A stretch of DNA of 64,000 nucleotides from Piper betle (Eukaryota; Streptophyta; Magnoliopsida; Piperales; Piperaceae), in the NCBI GenBank assembly GCA_033002965.1, contig JAURVB010001852.1, positions 41,473 to 105,472 on the forward strand, written 5' to 3'. Positions 1-11,467 of the stretch are shown piece after piece. Position 1 is the stretch's first letter, and each line of letters opens with the position of its first letter. The translations under genes and the position numbers were made by a program. The notes beneath the pieces are model-generated. The model was not told where the DNA came from. It did not search any database and saw only the letters and a program-made list of their open reading frames with translations.

Positions 1-67
1 CGGGATCCTAGTAATAAGTGCAAAGATAGAATCACTAAAAGTAGGGAAGTTAGAAGTATCCACACTA

Positions 68-790
68 TTATATTTGCATATCTTTATCATTATTTGGTTC
101 GTGCTGAGTGAAGGACATTAGCTTTTCCAGAATTTCTCTGCTTTTTCTCAATTCATCAAGTATTTTAGTAGTGGTTTTTGTGTCTCCAAATTGCGGTAAC
201 TCCTCCAGTGATTTGGCATAAATGGTCGTCCCATCCTTAACCCTTTGCTTATCTTCTGCAATCTCGACTCCAACATCCGTGCATATTATTGTGACCATAG
301 CAGGAAACCATAGAGCTTTCAAAGGATTTCACCACGTCAATTATCTTGTTGTAGATAAGCCACCCAGTATCCACGTTCTTTTTTATAATCATTACATAAA
401 GGAGGATGGTCCTATCCAAAGTGACATGGGAAGTGTGAGTGGTCAATTTGGAGCAAATTAATTTGAACAAGGGCATCCATCTTGTTGAGATTCTGATTGT
501 TTTAACCAGTGGTCCATACTACATCCTTCACCTCCTGACATAATGTTTTTACCAGTTCCTTTATCTCGAGTCCTTCCTCCATTAGTGTTGAATAGTCATC
601 CTCCTTATGGTGTGGAGTGTTAAGCAGTTTGTTCAGAGCTGAGCTGGAGAAGTCTACCCATTGACCAAGGAGAAATACCTTATCATCAACTACGCCCTAC
701 AAGTTATTGTAGAAGTCCTTTGCAATGGGCAGCAGTACCTCATCCGGCTTATCACACAACTGTCCCCACCATAGGTTGAACAAACCATAT
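68..790 (-). pseudogene. Decayed putative plant transposon protein ORF
   Basis: Read on the minus strand, this stretch gives consecutive pieces of one protein in three frames. First comes a WWGQLCDKPDE...AKDFYNNL piece, a stop, then VDFSSSALNKLLNTP. Next is HTSHVTLDRTILLYVMI..NVDTGWLIYNKI. Last is KALWFPAMVTIICTDVGVEI followed by EELPQFGDTK (68-322). The order and spacing match my memory of the plant transposon-associated domain annotated as 'putative plant transposon protein': FY-N..VRGK, then IN..L, then LDRALLLYAI..G..DVG.LI...I, then LWFPSLIT.LC...GV. There is an in-frame stop near 705 and frameshifts near 480 and 320, so it is dead. Such ORFs usually lie in Ty3/gypsy-derived repeats and their biochemical role is unknown. 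No neighbour helps to assign a family. The family match is from memory, not from a search. Confidence 0.5.
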
Positions 791-906
791 TGATCCCAAG
801 GAAATATCCAAGCCAAAATAGAAAAGAATAAGGAGCAGTAAGTAGAGCACTAAGTAGAGCTACCCCCAAGGAAGAAAAGTCTGGCAAAGAAAACAAAAGA
901 AAACAA
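791..906. other. Unassigned AT-rich stretch
   Basis: This stretch lies between the transposon-protein remnant and the G-rich insertion. It may be the upstream part of the same decayed ORF, but I see no readable motif. Confidence 0.3.
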
Positions 907-919
907 CTACCCACTACCC

Positions 920-1712
920 ACCACCATTGAAAAAGTGCGCCGATTCCACTCGGAATCGGCCGATTTAAATCAGATCGGGCGAAATCCGCGTCAAATTTGG
1001 TTGGAATCGGTTTTGGGTAAATTACTAAAATACCTTTCATTTTATATTATATAAATTATTTATCAATGGGTAAAATATGAATTTATAGTTTATAATGATA
1101 GAAATACCCCTTTTTCTCCCTCTGCCGACGCTGCCGCCCCTTCGCTCTGGCAGGGTGGGACAGGGTTGGAGGGGGGAGGCAGGGCCGGCAGGGGGATGGG
1201 GGCGGGGTCGGTGGGACTAGGGTGGCGGGGCGGGGCAGATGCCTGAGGGGGATAGGGCGGGGCAGGGCCAGTGGGGGAGTCTGAGCGAGGCGGGGACAGT
1301 GGGGGGAGTCTGGGCGTGGGCCGGTGGGGGAGTCAGGTGTGGCTGGGCTGGCGGGGGAGGCAGGGTGGCGACGGTGGGGTGAAGAGTTGGAGTGGTATTT
1401 TCATAATTAAAAATTGACTCGATTCCGATCCAAGTAAAAAAAATAATTAATTAAAAATAATTTTTTTAAAAATCCTGAAAAATATGAAAAATATCATAAA
1501 ATATAATACACACAATAATATCAAAATTACACCAATATCTAATTTTTATATATTTATGTTATGAGTTGTCAAATTATTATATATGACCGATTTGGACGGT
1601 TTCAGATCAATTCAATTGGACCGATTTTTGTCCGATTTAGACCGATTCCGATTCTAATTCCGACTCCTTTGAAAACCGATTCCGATTCCAATTTCCAATT
1701 TTTGCGACGATG
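920..1712. mobile_element. Possible insertion flanked by a 13-bp direct repeat
   Basis: The 13-mer ctacccactaccc occurs at 907-919 and again at 1713-1725. The segment between reads like an insert. Both of its ends are rich in aatcgg/ccgatt motifs, and the centre (about 1110-1385) is extremely G-rich. I see no TG...CA ends, no clear terminal inverted repeat and no poly-A tail, so the class is unknown. The flanking repeat is of low complexity and could be coincidental. Confidence 0.35.
1115..1385 (+). repeat. Degenerate G-rich minisatellite
   Basis: The plus strand carries dozens of GGG and GGGG runs. A recurring core (gtgggggagtctg, or gggggagtc) appears at about 1270, 1305 and 1325, interleaved with ggcggggcagggcc-like units. 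It has strong G-quadruplex potential and is compositionally unlike its AT-rich surroundings. Confidence 0.6.
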
Positions 1713-1725
1713 CTACCCACTACCC

Positions 1726-2670
1726 CCTGAGGGGGCTAGAGCCTCTTCTTCGTGGGTGTTGTTTCTTGTTTGGTTGGAGGCTCTGGCCCTTAGCCCCTCT
1801 CCTCCTTTGATTAGATCCTTCGATTGATACAGGTAGCTCTTGTACTTCCTATAGTGCAATATCTGCATTTTCCTTTGACTACTTTCTCCTTGTGCAACAT
1901 ACTAGGACTTCTCTTGTATTCTGATTGTCTTTTCTCCTGCCATTACTTTGTTTATTGTGTCTGGCCTTATGTGTTGGCTTGTCTCTTTCTCTTCGACCCT
2001 TACTTCCTTTGTCTGCTTTGGTTTTGTGCGGTGAATTGGGTTGAATGAGGGGCTCATGTTGGCATTGGAAATTGTAAGTCTTGTAGACTTCCTGTGCACC
2101 ATCTTCCATAGAGGAACATCTAGATCCTCCTATTTTTCTGTATCTTCCTCATCTTGATTCCTTTCCTCCTTTTCTTCCTCTCTACTTGGTTTCTACATCC
2201 CATCCCTCTCAGTTAGTTATGGAGGTAGTGGTGATCCTTCGATTTCTTCATCCTCCGAGTTAGTAATTTGTGGAGAGGCCCTTTCTTTTTCTGTAATGCT
2301 TCGGCTTGAAGTACTTATTGCTTTTCAGTGGTTGGAAAGTCAGCAGGAATGGAACTATTTAGTTCCCCATCATGTACTGCCTTGGATTTGAAAGCAAGTT
2401 TCTTCTTGTGCACCATCCTAACAAATGAGTAATATATGAGCAAATTGCAATTTTTGAACAAATGAGTAATATATCAGAACGTGCATGGACAAGCTAAAAG
2501 GAAGTCACGAATTATCTGACATGTATGAACCATTTAAGTTTAAGTAAGCTTCTAAACACACATAATCTATAAAAAATTTAACTTGAACACTTTTTCATCG
2601 GCACTCATACTTTTTGGTTCAAATCATCAAATCTTTTTTACATCTTAAACATACAATCATACAACTAAGA
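1726..2670. other. Unassigned region
   Basis: Only short, low-complexity pyrimidine-rich ORFs occur here (for example around 1824-2048), with no recognisable motif. Nothing supports a gene, and the sequence probably belongs to older repeats. Confidence 0.3.
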
Positions 2671-2675
2671 ATAAA

Positions 2676-5175
2676 TGTAAAAACTATGATTCAAGTTAGG
2701 GTTTTATAGTCTAAACTGGTTTGTTCGACCGTTATTTTAATTCGGGTCAATTTCAGAACACACGTATTGAACCGAAACCGATCTTGTGTTATGAACTAGG
2801 AGAGTCATGTGCGCCTAAGTATATGATGATAACGTTAGTAAGACAGCAGGAAAATGAGTTATCAAAATATATAAGAGTATGCCTTATTTTTCTTTATTTA
2901 TTTTAATTATATCGTAGAATTATTTTTAAGCCAAATAATACATTATGACGCGCCACAGGCAGTTTGGGCGGGTTATTAATTATAAGTATGCATTGCAGTA
3001 TTGAGTGTATTATGATTTATGAGATTTTTCCATGTTTTTCTAGATTTTTTAGAATTATTACGAATTAGTATTATTTTTCTAGAGTCAGAGTAGAGTCAAG
3101 TTTTAATTACGAGATGACCATTCATTTTTCTTACCGACCATTCGTTTTTCTCACTGACCGTTCATTTTTCTCACCAATCATTCGTTTTTCTCACCAATCA
3201 TTCATTTTTTATCTCCGTCCACTCGTTTTTCTCACCAACCACTCATTTTCTTCCCCTTGACATCTATTTATTCCACATCTCCGACACTGTCACCATCCAG
3301 CAGCCACCCTCCACCTCACCAAACTTCCTTCTTCTTTTTCTCCCTTCCCTCTTCCCCATGATCCTCACTCGAGCTAGCCACAACCTTGTCACTATTGCCG
3401 CATGATTGACGATTATGTAAAGAAATTTATCCAATTTTATTTGATTGTTTTATGACTTTGGTGTGATTGTAAATATGTGTTGATTTAAATTTAAATGCAT
3501 GTTAACGGATGATAATAATGAATTAGAGTTTGAATTTAAATGCATGTAAATAGAAATTGTCTTGTATGGATTGATGAGGAGTGTAGCATTTATGCATTAT
3601 ACGAGTCGTTAGTATTTAGTTTTGATGTGTAGGTACGGAGTAAAAGCTCGCCGCCTAGGTGCGAGGACACGCTCGGAGCTTCTACCATGTCCATTTAGGA
3701 CTCATTTCCTGTTTTACGCTCTATTCTTTTGTGTATTACTTCATTATTTACAGGGTGAGTTAAGTGGAATTTTATCGGATTTCACTTAATCCGGGCCATT
3801 TAAATAGATAGTTTTCTGGATTATTAACCCTCGAGAATGAGATCCCTCGATTATGTTTTCCAAAACAAGATCCACCACAAGTTGCCTTTGGGTCTATTGT
3901 ATAATTCCTTTTACACACCTATATATAGTTTTATTGAGTTGTCACTGAGACGAGAGATGGGAAAACTGACTCCTATGTACCATGACCTAGTGCGCGTGCC
4001 AGTCAAAGTAGGCTCTGGATTAGTTAGCAGGCTATTTCAATCTTGAGGGTTCCTGACGACTCCTTTTTGAGTTCCTCACACCCAAAGAAACATGGAGGTT
4101 TACGGGTACTGTTTAGTATAGCACATGTCCGGACTTGTGGTTCAAAGGGCACTAGATGCGACTACCTAAGAGTACTCGATCTTTGTGCTCAAGGCCAGGA
4201 GAGTTATTGAGAAAAGGAGAAGGCTTATGATATACTAGTAGTCCTGAGGGATTAGAAAATGAAATGAGAATCTCAGTAGCAGCAGAACAGTTAGTTCAGA
4301 ATGCTACAAGGTCTAGAACCCAATGGCTCCTCAGTAGGTTCCCTTCAGAGAGTTCACAAGAAGTATATGAATGTTTTCCTTTATATGAGAGTTTTCTTTC
4401 ATAGCCAGTTTAATATTTGTTATATTTTTGGACCAATGACACTCGTTACTGATGTGTTTTTATAATATATGTAAGTAACGATCATGAGTAGGATGAACCA
4501 ACCTAGATAGATGAGCGGCGACGTCTCTTGCATACACACATGTCAGACGATAGCATATTTAATATTTTGAGGATGATGTAATGAAATACAATACATGATG
4601 ATGTGGTGTGATATGAAGTATGTTGCCGTAGAAAGTTTGCTAACGATGACACGTTAATAAATATATTTAGACATTGAATAAGTACAATCAGTAAGTCAGG
4701 TCCCACAATTAATGAGAAATGTGAATAGAATGTATAGATGGATCAAGACCTTGTTCAGTTAGGTAAAATGAAGGCAAATCAGCAATTGAGTTGAGACTCA
4801 ATACAAAAATGAATTCTATAGTTAAATGAATTAATCGTGTAAATATTTTAATAATTATTTATATATGTATACATGTTGATTTGACAGAGTGTCCCTTAAT
4901 TGCACTTTTGTGGGAGATTTTGTCTATTTTATTTTTCAAATTTTTTTAATAATTTTATTGCAATTGTTGTTGGTATATAAATTGGTTTTCATGTCACTCA
5001 TGTAATAGCATGTTAAGTTTATTTTTATGCATTCATCAATACATAGCGATAGAAATCTTCCATCTCGAGACACCGAGAGTAGATCCACAAGGTTGGGTTT
5101 GGGGTAGCTGACCTAACCGAGACTAGTGACATTCTGGTTTGCTTCCCGTGCATAAACCGGATTTGGGGTGTTACA
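2676..5175 (+). repeat. 5' LTR of element A
   Basis: This 2500-bp LTR starts TGTAAAAACTATG and ends GGGGTGTTACA. It contains a 20-bp tandem array (3115-3258), then a TATA-like ctatttatt at about 3264-3272. After that come a pyrimidine-rich presumptive leader, an AT-rich middle and a conserved agctcgccgcctaggtgcg block near 3647. The same modules recur in the 3' LTR and, inverted, in solo LTR L. Confidence 0.93.
3115..3258 (+). repeat. 20-bp tandem array in LTR A
   Basis: About seven diverged copies of a 20-bp unit (gaccattcgtttttctcacc-like) lie immediately upstream of the TATA-like motif. The 3' LTR copy is at 6748-6905, and solo LTR L has about five copies. Confidence 0.85.
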
Positions 5176-5179
5176 ATTT

Positions 5180-5191
5180 TGGTATCAAAGC
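5180..5191 (+). other. Primer binding site, initiator Met tRNA (element A)
   Basis: TGGTATCAAAGC lies 4 nt after the 5' LTR. It matches the plant initiator-Met PBS TGGTATCAGAGC with one mismatch. This fixes the LTR boundary and the plus orientation. Confidence 0.88.
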
Positions 5192-6298
5192 AAACTCTCG
5201 ATCAATTAAGTTGGAAGATATTTTCATTCATGACGTGTGTGCAAAGACTACTCCAAGTCCAGCTGGCTAGTATATATTTCTGTCTTTGTTTTCTTTGATT
5301 TACAGATTTCTCACCAATGGGTAGTGTAGTAGTATTTTTCAGGATTGGATCAGTGAGCAGGGGTAATATGGTAAGAGCTTGAAGTACTTGGAATAGAACT
5401 CCATCACCTCCTTTACCTAGACAGGCTAGCCCTACTCATATTCATAGTGAGATGGTGTCTAGCCGATCTAGAGCCACATTGCCTCTAGGAAATCCTCGTG
5501 AGCTAGGCTCGGTAAGCCACCGTAGCCAGAGCCATCGTAGTGGAGACGCCGCAACATTAGAAGCCATTAGAATGAAACGGAGGCTACCATTACCTGGTTG
5601 GAAGAGGTGCAAATGCAAATGCAACATAGTTAGAAGGAATTCCGAAGAGAACTATGACAAATAGCTCTTGCCATAGAACGAACAGAGAAGAAAATAGATG
5701 TGGATGATGAGGCACGAGGGAAGCCTGCAGTTCCCATGGGCCCTCTGCAGCCACCTCCTCCACCACTACATCAGGGGACCACTCCTACAATAATCTCACC
5801 GGTCATCCCACTTTAAGCAAGAAGGGGTACAAAGGGTAGTGGACCTGGAAGAAATGACAAAGGATGGATAGGTGCCCCAGTGTTTGGTAATACTCTAATA
5901 GGAGCAGCATCGTCATTTTCGCAATTCGAGATTGGAGAAGGATAAAAAATTTGGCGAAGAGTTCAACAAAACCAAGGGTAGGGACAAAGAAACAATGATC
6001 AACAATCATCAAGACAACAACAAAGGGGTCTGGATCAGAGAGGAATAATGGCTACCATGATAGGAGAAGAATAGACAGCTTTGGATCATAAAGGAATACA
6101 TATAACACCACCAGTAGAACCATCTACTTCTGCACCAACATGGGCAATGGGGATGGGCACAGCCACAATTGCTGAAGCACTGGAGTATATGACAAATGTG
6201 GCAGGTATACACGCATCCAGCTTCAGATTTCAGATTTAGTTGATAGCTACAAGAGTAAAGCCTCCTTGATTTAAAATTTCGAGGACAAAATTTTTATT
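5192..6298 (+). pseudogene. Residual internal region of element A (gag-like remains)
   Basis: About 1.1 kb is left between PBS and PPT. A complete Del-type element would have several kilobases of gag-pol here. A 70-codon open stretch at 5452-5664 is rich in R, S and K, and later frames are rich in N and Q, as in gag linkers. I could find no protease, reverse transcriptase or integrase motif. I interpret this as a gag-derived remnant of a non-autonomous derivative. The coding assignment is weak and rests on position and composition. Confidence 0.45.
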
Positions 6299-6310
6299 AG
6301 TAGGGAAGAT
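6299..6310 (+). other. Polypurine tract of element A
   Basis: The purine-rich agtagggaagat directly precedes the TGTAAAA start of the 3' LTR, as expected for the plus-strand primer. Confidence 0.8.
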
Positions 6311-7796
6311 TGTAAAAATAGTGATTTAAGTCAGGGTTTTATAGTATGAACCAGTCGGTTCAACCGTTATTTTTAGTCGGGTCAATTTCAAACCACACAT
6401 TCCGAGCAGAGGTCGGTCTTGTGTTATGAGCTATGAGAGTCATGTGTGCCCAAGTATATTATGATAACGTCAATAAGACAACATCAAAATGAGTTATCAG
6501 AATATATGAGAGTATGCCAGATTTTTCTTAATTTATTTTAATTAGATCATAAAATTATTTTTAGACCGAATAACACATTAGGACACGTTATGGGCAGTTT
6601 GGGTGGGCTATTAGTTATCGAACATGTCATTGTAATATTGTGTGGATCATGTTTTATGAGATTTTTCCTTGTTTTTTGGATTTTTAGAATTATTACAAGT
6701 TAGTATTATTTTTCTAAAGTCAGAGTCGAGTCAAGTTTTAATTATGAAACAACCATTCGTTTTTCTCACTCCCATTCGATTTTCTCACCGACCATTCATT
6801 TTTCTTACTGACCATTTATTTTTCTCACTAACCATTCTTTTTTCTAATCGACCATTTATATTTCTCACCAACCATTCGTTTTTCTCAATGACCACTTGTT
6901 TTCTTCCCCCTGACATCTATTTATTCCACACCTCCGACACTGTCACATCTAGCCACCACCATCCTCCTCACCCAACTTCCATTAGGTATAGAAATTTATC
7001 CAATTTTATTTGATTATTTTATGATTTTTGTGTGATTGTAAATAGGTGTTTATTTAAATTTAAATGCATGTTAACGAATGATAATAATGAATTAAAGTTG
7101 AATTTAAATGCATGTAAATAGATGTTGGCATTTATGGATTGATGAAGAGTATAGCATTCATGCATTATACTAGGCGTTAGTATTTAGTTTTGATGCATAT
7201 GTACGGAGTAGGAGCTCGTCGCCTAGGTGCAAAGATATGCTCAGAGCTTCTACCAGGTCCGTTTAGAACTCGTTTCCTGCTTTGCACTCTATTCTTTTAT
7301 GTATTGTTTTATTTTTTGGTGGACGAGTTAAGTGACATTTTATTGGACCTATATATACTTTTATCGAGTTTTTAGTGAGATGAGAGATGGGAAAACCGAC
7401 TCACACGTACCATGAGCGGGTGTACGTGCCAGTCAAAGTGGGCTCTACATTAGTTAGTGGGTTGTTTCAGTCCCGAATGATCCTGACAACTCCTATTTTG
7501 AGTTCCTCACACCCAGAGAAACATGGAGGTTTACGGGTACTGTTGAATGTAGCGCATGTCTAGACTTGTTGATCAAAGGGTACTAAAGGTGACTATATAA
7601 GAGTGCTCGGTCTTTGTGCTCAAGGCCAGGAGAATTATGGCGGAAAGGACTGAGCCTAGGATATACTAGTAGTCTCAAGGGACCAGAAAATAGAGAAAAT
7701 CAGTAGTAAGAGAACAGTCATTTAAGGATGCTACCGGGTCTACAACCCAATGGCTCCTCATTAGGTGTCCTTCAGAGAGTTCATGAGAAGTATATA
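6311..7796 (+). repeat. 3' LTR of element A, first part
   Basis: Collinear with 2676 onward of the 5' LTR, including the tandem array (6748-6905) and TATA-like site (about 6927). It is interrupted where the 5' LTR reads gaagtatatgaatg. The last bases, atata (7792-7796), are one arm of solo LTR B's target duplication. Confidence 0.9.
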
Positions 7797-8434
7797 TATA
7801 ACACCCCAATTTCGGTTCACTTACAAACCGAATTAAAAATGTTATGATCGAGTCATCTTTAAAATTGTTTGTCTATAAGACTCGATTGATAAAATAGATC
7901 GAAAAAACCCACTTGATGTCATGGGAATGGAAGACATTGTTAAATACGCGTCAAAACACATAAAATATATGTAAAAGTAAAAAATAAATAAATGCGCCAA
8001 GCTCAAATGTATGGTAGCATTTATCTGTCCTTCCACCAAAGTCAGCTCAGGATTTGCAAGACGTATATATATTATATGAAAAGCGTTAGTAACTAGTGTT
8101 ACTGGTTCAAAAAATAACTAATACAATCTGGCAAATGGGTATTCTATTGCCCACGAAAACTTATAAACTTCAAGCATTTCCTTCACTGCAAAGTAAGCAA
8201 ACATATTTAAGCAATTATCGGCTCACATGCACGATTAATATTTATATTCATACATACAATGCTTATGCCCTCACATCTTCTATATTTTACCCACCACCGG
8301 AACTTGAGTGGCAAAAGGAACAGTTCAGTTCATGCCACAAATTCCAGAAATGTGTTGCGTTACACAGTATCCTCATACAGCACTACTTCAAGGTTTGAAG
8401 GAGTAATAGTGTTGTCCATACATATCTTCATCCC

Positions 8435-9589
8435 TGTTTGAATATTTTCAATGACGTGCAAGTATACACGGTCGAAACAAGTAATATAATGATAAATTGA
8501 GTATCGTCCCACAGGGAGATGAATTTCCTATAATTAATTAAAGAAAATAAAATGAGGAACAAAACAAAAATAACTGACTTAACTAAATCTAAGTAATAAC
8601 TTTAAATTAAAAGCAACGATTAAAATTATAAAACTCGTTCTAGAGTCGAATTTCCCTTAACATGAATTTAATCTTCATCAAATCTTACTCTTATCTTTTA
8701 TTCCCTCGGATTGTCGATCTAGGATAATTATATGACATGGTGGCTCCCGCTCCTTCATGCTTCTATTATTTTGCCTCAATTTCTACCTCCCGGTGATAAT
8801 TGATTAATCAACAAAATAATGCATTAAGATTTGCCTTACAATCGCATACGGTGTTGTGTATCTTCCGACCACAACGACAAACAAGTCAAAAGACTCGTCG
8901 TATGATGAATTACCAATGACTAATCTAATTAATTTCTCCCGAAATCTAATTAAACCTCGTGATCTAAGAAATAGGTGATCAATCTATTCTTAGCATTAAG
9001 AATATGATAATTCAAACATTCCGATTGAATAAAAGAGTAAAAGCTTGAAATAAATTCAATTAAATCATGTTAAGTTCCACTCTTCTCTAGAACGAAATAA
9101 AAGACTACTCCATAATAAAAATAGAAAACAATATAAAAAAGAAACTAATTTTTACTATGAAAGAGAAAGAAATTACAAAAACTAAAACTACTTCTTTCAC
9201 TACACTTCGAAGCCAAGAGATGAGATATGATAACAACAAATGACCACCCCTTTATATAGAAGTGGAGATACAAGAATTCGAAGAGAGTGTTCACAAATCG
9301 ACGTAGTCTAATTAATTATAATGTCCCTTCAAGTTTCCAACTGTTCGACTCCATTGAACACCATAAATTGTAGCCATTGGGTGGGGCCAAGTGTCATGAC
9401 CAATCAAATCCAAAGCTTAATTTATTCATCTTTTTCTGCATTGAAACACCAAAATTAAGCATATCTAATAAAATATTAATTAACTAGAATATAATGAAAA
9501 ATATCACTAAATTAATAATGTTTATACCCGAGAAGTACAAAATCATATTAAAAACATGGGTAAATATTATATATTTTAAACACTTAACA
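8435..9589 (-). repeat. 3' LTR of element C
   Basis: This 1155-bp LTR ends TGTTTG/CTTAACA on the plus strand. A TATA box (TATATAAA on the minus strand) lies at 9251-9258. Confidence 0.92.
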
Positions 9590-9606
9590 CACCCCCACAC
9601 TTAAAC
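9590..9606 (-). other. Polypurine tract of element C
   Basis: The minus strand reads AAGTGTGGGGGTG next to the 3' LTR, the G-rich PPT form familiar from Athila/Tat elements. A second copy-like motif, TTTAAGTTTGGGGGTG, lies internally at about 10962-10978. Confidence 0.75.
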
Positions 9607-10866
9607 TTTTGCACGTCCCGAGCAAAATATCATAACAAAGAAAATTTTACTACACAAAAATACTTAGTCCCCATTATGTTCTCATATGATTCTCAATCAA
9701 ACCCTCAAGAGTCAACAAGATGTCAATCAAATCAGAAATTCCCTTTCATCAATCACATCCAAAAGAAAGCTCTCTGTGTGTGTGTGATAGTCCATTGGCT
9801 TATCATTCTCATCTGCAACCAAGAGAATACAATCAAGTACATGCTTAAATATGTTTACCTTTCGCTCCCATCTCCACTAATATAGGTAATGCCAATTAAT
9901 GGAATCAATAGGTCTTTATAGGTTGTAACGGGGCCAGGGGCTAGGGACCAAAAATCGGATAAATAAGATAGAAAAATCAGAGGCTAATATGCACCCTAGA
10001 ATTAAAAATCCTTTCTAAATCCTGACATATATGTACAACAAATCCCCAAGCAATATGACACAAACTTCCTTAAATGTAGTATCGAGTTGACCCAATATAA
10101 GAACTAACTTTGCTTTGATTTTCCATTGACTACCTACTACTTTTTCTTTTTCTCTTTTCTTTCAAACCAGTGGAAGACTCTTGCTTCATCTTGTATTTAC
10201 TGGTGGAGGATCATTGCCTCATCTTTTTCTTTTCTTCTTTTTTTTTCTTTGTTTTTCTTCTCTCTTTTTTTTACAAAGCAAAGTGCCAGGATAGTCCACA
10301 CTATTCACTCAATCCCCACTCTATAACACGCAATGCCTTCCCCCTATACTACTCAAAATTTCATCCTTGTTAGAATTTGGAACGAATTCAAAACACTAGG
10401 GTGCTAGGACTCAAGCAGCAAGATATATTTTCAATAAAAAGGCCAAGGCTAAAATAAGGGTAATCAAACAAATATGTATAATAAAGGCCATGAAATTGTG
10501 TACAGAGGATAATTCATATTAGGTAGGCTTGAAGAAAGGCCCAGACTCATCAAAAAGAAATGCCTATATCATTTTCCATCTACATGGCAAGCCAAATATT
10601 TCGCCTCGAAAGTCGCTAGGGCAAATTCTAAAAGTCATGACCATCATGTACAATCCTTATTGCAAAACATTCATCGAAATCATCTAAACCAAAGGATTGT
10701 GAAAATAATATAAGGTAGAGAACCAACTCTCAAATGTAATCTTTTACTCAGTTCATCCCTCATATCATTTAATCAAGTTTTCTCAAGAAAGGTAAGACTA
10801 ATTCACATGTATCTATCATTGAACCAAGAGACTAAAATGCCATTGCATAATAAAATTTTTACACTA

Positions 10867-10908
<42 letters not shown>

Positions 10909-11149
10909 AAATCTAAACATGAGTCAAGAATGAACAATATGCATAAAATTAAGGCATCACCCCCAAACTTAAAGTAAGCATTGTCCTCAAAAATAAAAAT
11001 AAGGAGAAAGAAGTGAAAGAGAACTCCCTCAACCAATTAGTCGGTGGATGATTATCATGAATAACTGAATTTGCACTTGACCCATGCTACAAAATAAAAA
11101 AAATATTTAAAAAAATCTACAAATAAAAATAAACTTTTAAAATAAATCA
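9607..11149 (-). other. Non-coding 3' region of element C
   Basis: About 1.5 kb without coding motifs, typical of the long tail of Athila/Tat elements. It holds an (AT)n microsatellite at 10868-10909 and an internal PPT-like motif near 10970. Confidence 0.6.
10868..10909. repeat. (AT)n microsatellite
   Basis: A pure alternating AT run of about 42 bp within the tail of element C. Confidence 0.9.
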
Positions 11150-11388
11150 CTTGGGTTGCCTCCCAAGAAGCGCTTGGTTTAACATCTACAGCCCGACCAT
11201 CTTGATAATCTCCAAAATAGGTGGTACTTCAACTGATGGCAGCAATTTGTGGAATGGTAGATCTAAAGGTTCCACAACTCTAAATCTTCTAGGCTAGATC
11301 GGTTGCGAATCTAATACTTTAACCATTTCTTCCACATCAATATCTTCTTCACAAAGAGAATTTATGGCTTTATGTAATGAATCACTCA
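11150..11388 (-). pseudogene. Athila protease C-terminal end fused to distal pol tail
   Basis: The minus strand reads AINSLCEEDIDVEEMVKVLD, then PFHKLLPSVEVPPILE, then jumps to an ALLGRQPK-like motif. The first part continues the protease region beyond 12286 and stops just short of where reverse transcriptase should start (compare the plus-strand remnant at 57180-57600). The second is the short motif I associate with the end of Athila pol. The whole RT-RH-INT block is therefore deleted. One in-frame stop (QPI*PRR) is present. The true upstream neighbour, 12286 onward, is separated from this piece by the LTR-tRNA insertion. Confidence 0.75.
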
Positions 11389-11462
11389 ACCTTTGTAGTA
11401 TAGTGGTAAGTATTCCCCTTGTCACGCCGGTGACCTAGGTTCGATCCTCGGCAATGGCGCCA
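11389..11462 (+). tRNA. tRNA-Asp(GTC)-like pseudogene with 3' CCA, retro-copied primer
   Basis: The 74 nt align over their whole length to plant tRNA-Asp(GUC) as I remember it. The A box is TAGTATAGTGG (11396-11406), the anticodon region contains TTGTCACG, and the B box is GGTTCGATCC (11439-11448). The 3' end is GCAATGGCGCCA, where the final CCA (11460-11462) is not encoded in nuclear tRNA genes. The acceptor 5' half and anticodon stem are damaged (substitutions and a 1-nt loss), so it is not a functional tRNA. The CCA is followed by the spacer aaagt and then the LTR end TGTTCG (11468), exactly as the primer tRNA is joined to first-strand cDNA of this element. The tRNA strand equals the first-strand cDNA strand of the minus-oriented element. 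Confidence 0.88.
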
Positions 11463-11467
11463 AAAGT

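Noticed and set aside
690..1040. 116-codon minus-strand ORF spanning 690-1040
   Set aside because: It crosses from the transposon-protein remnant into the G-rich insertion and shows no coherent motif.
1824..2048. Cys/Leu-rich small ORF that could be a membrane protein
   Set aside because: It comes from pyrimidine-rich sequence with no family motif, start context or conserved counterpart in the window.
6669..7013. 114-codon ORF with FIFLT-type repeats
   Set aside because: Translation of the 20-bp tandem array in the 3' LTR of element A.
11389..11462. Functional tRNA-Asp gene
   Set aside because: The CCA is templated, the acceptor and anticodon stems are damaged, and it is fused to an LTR in primer geometry inside a retroelement.
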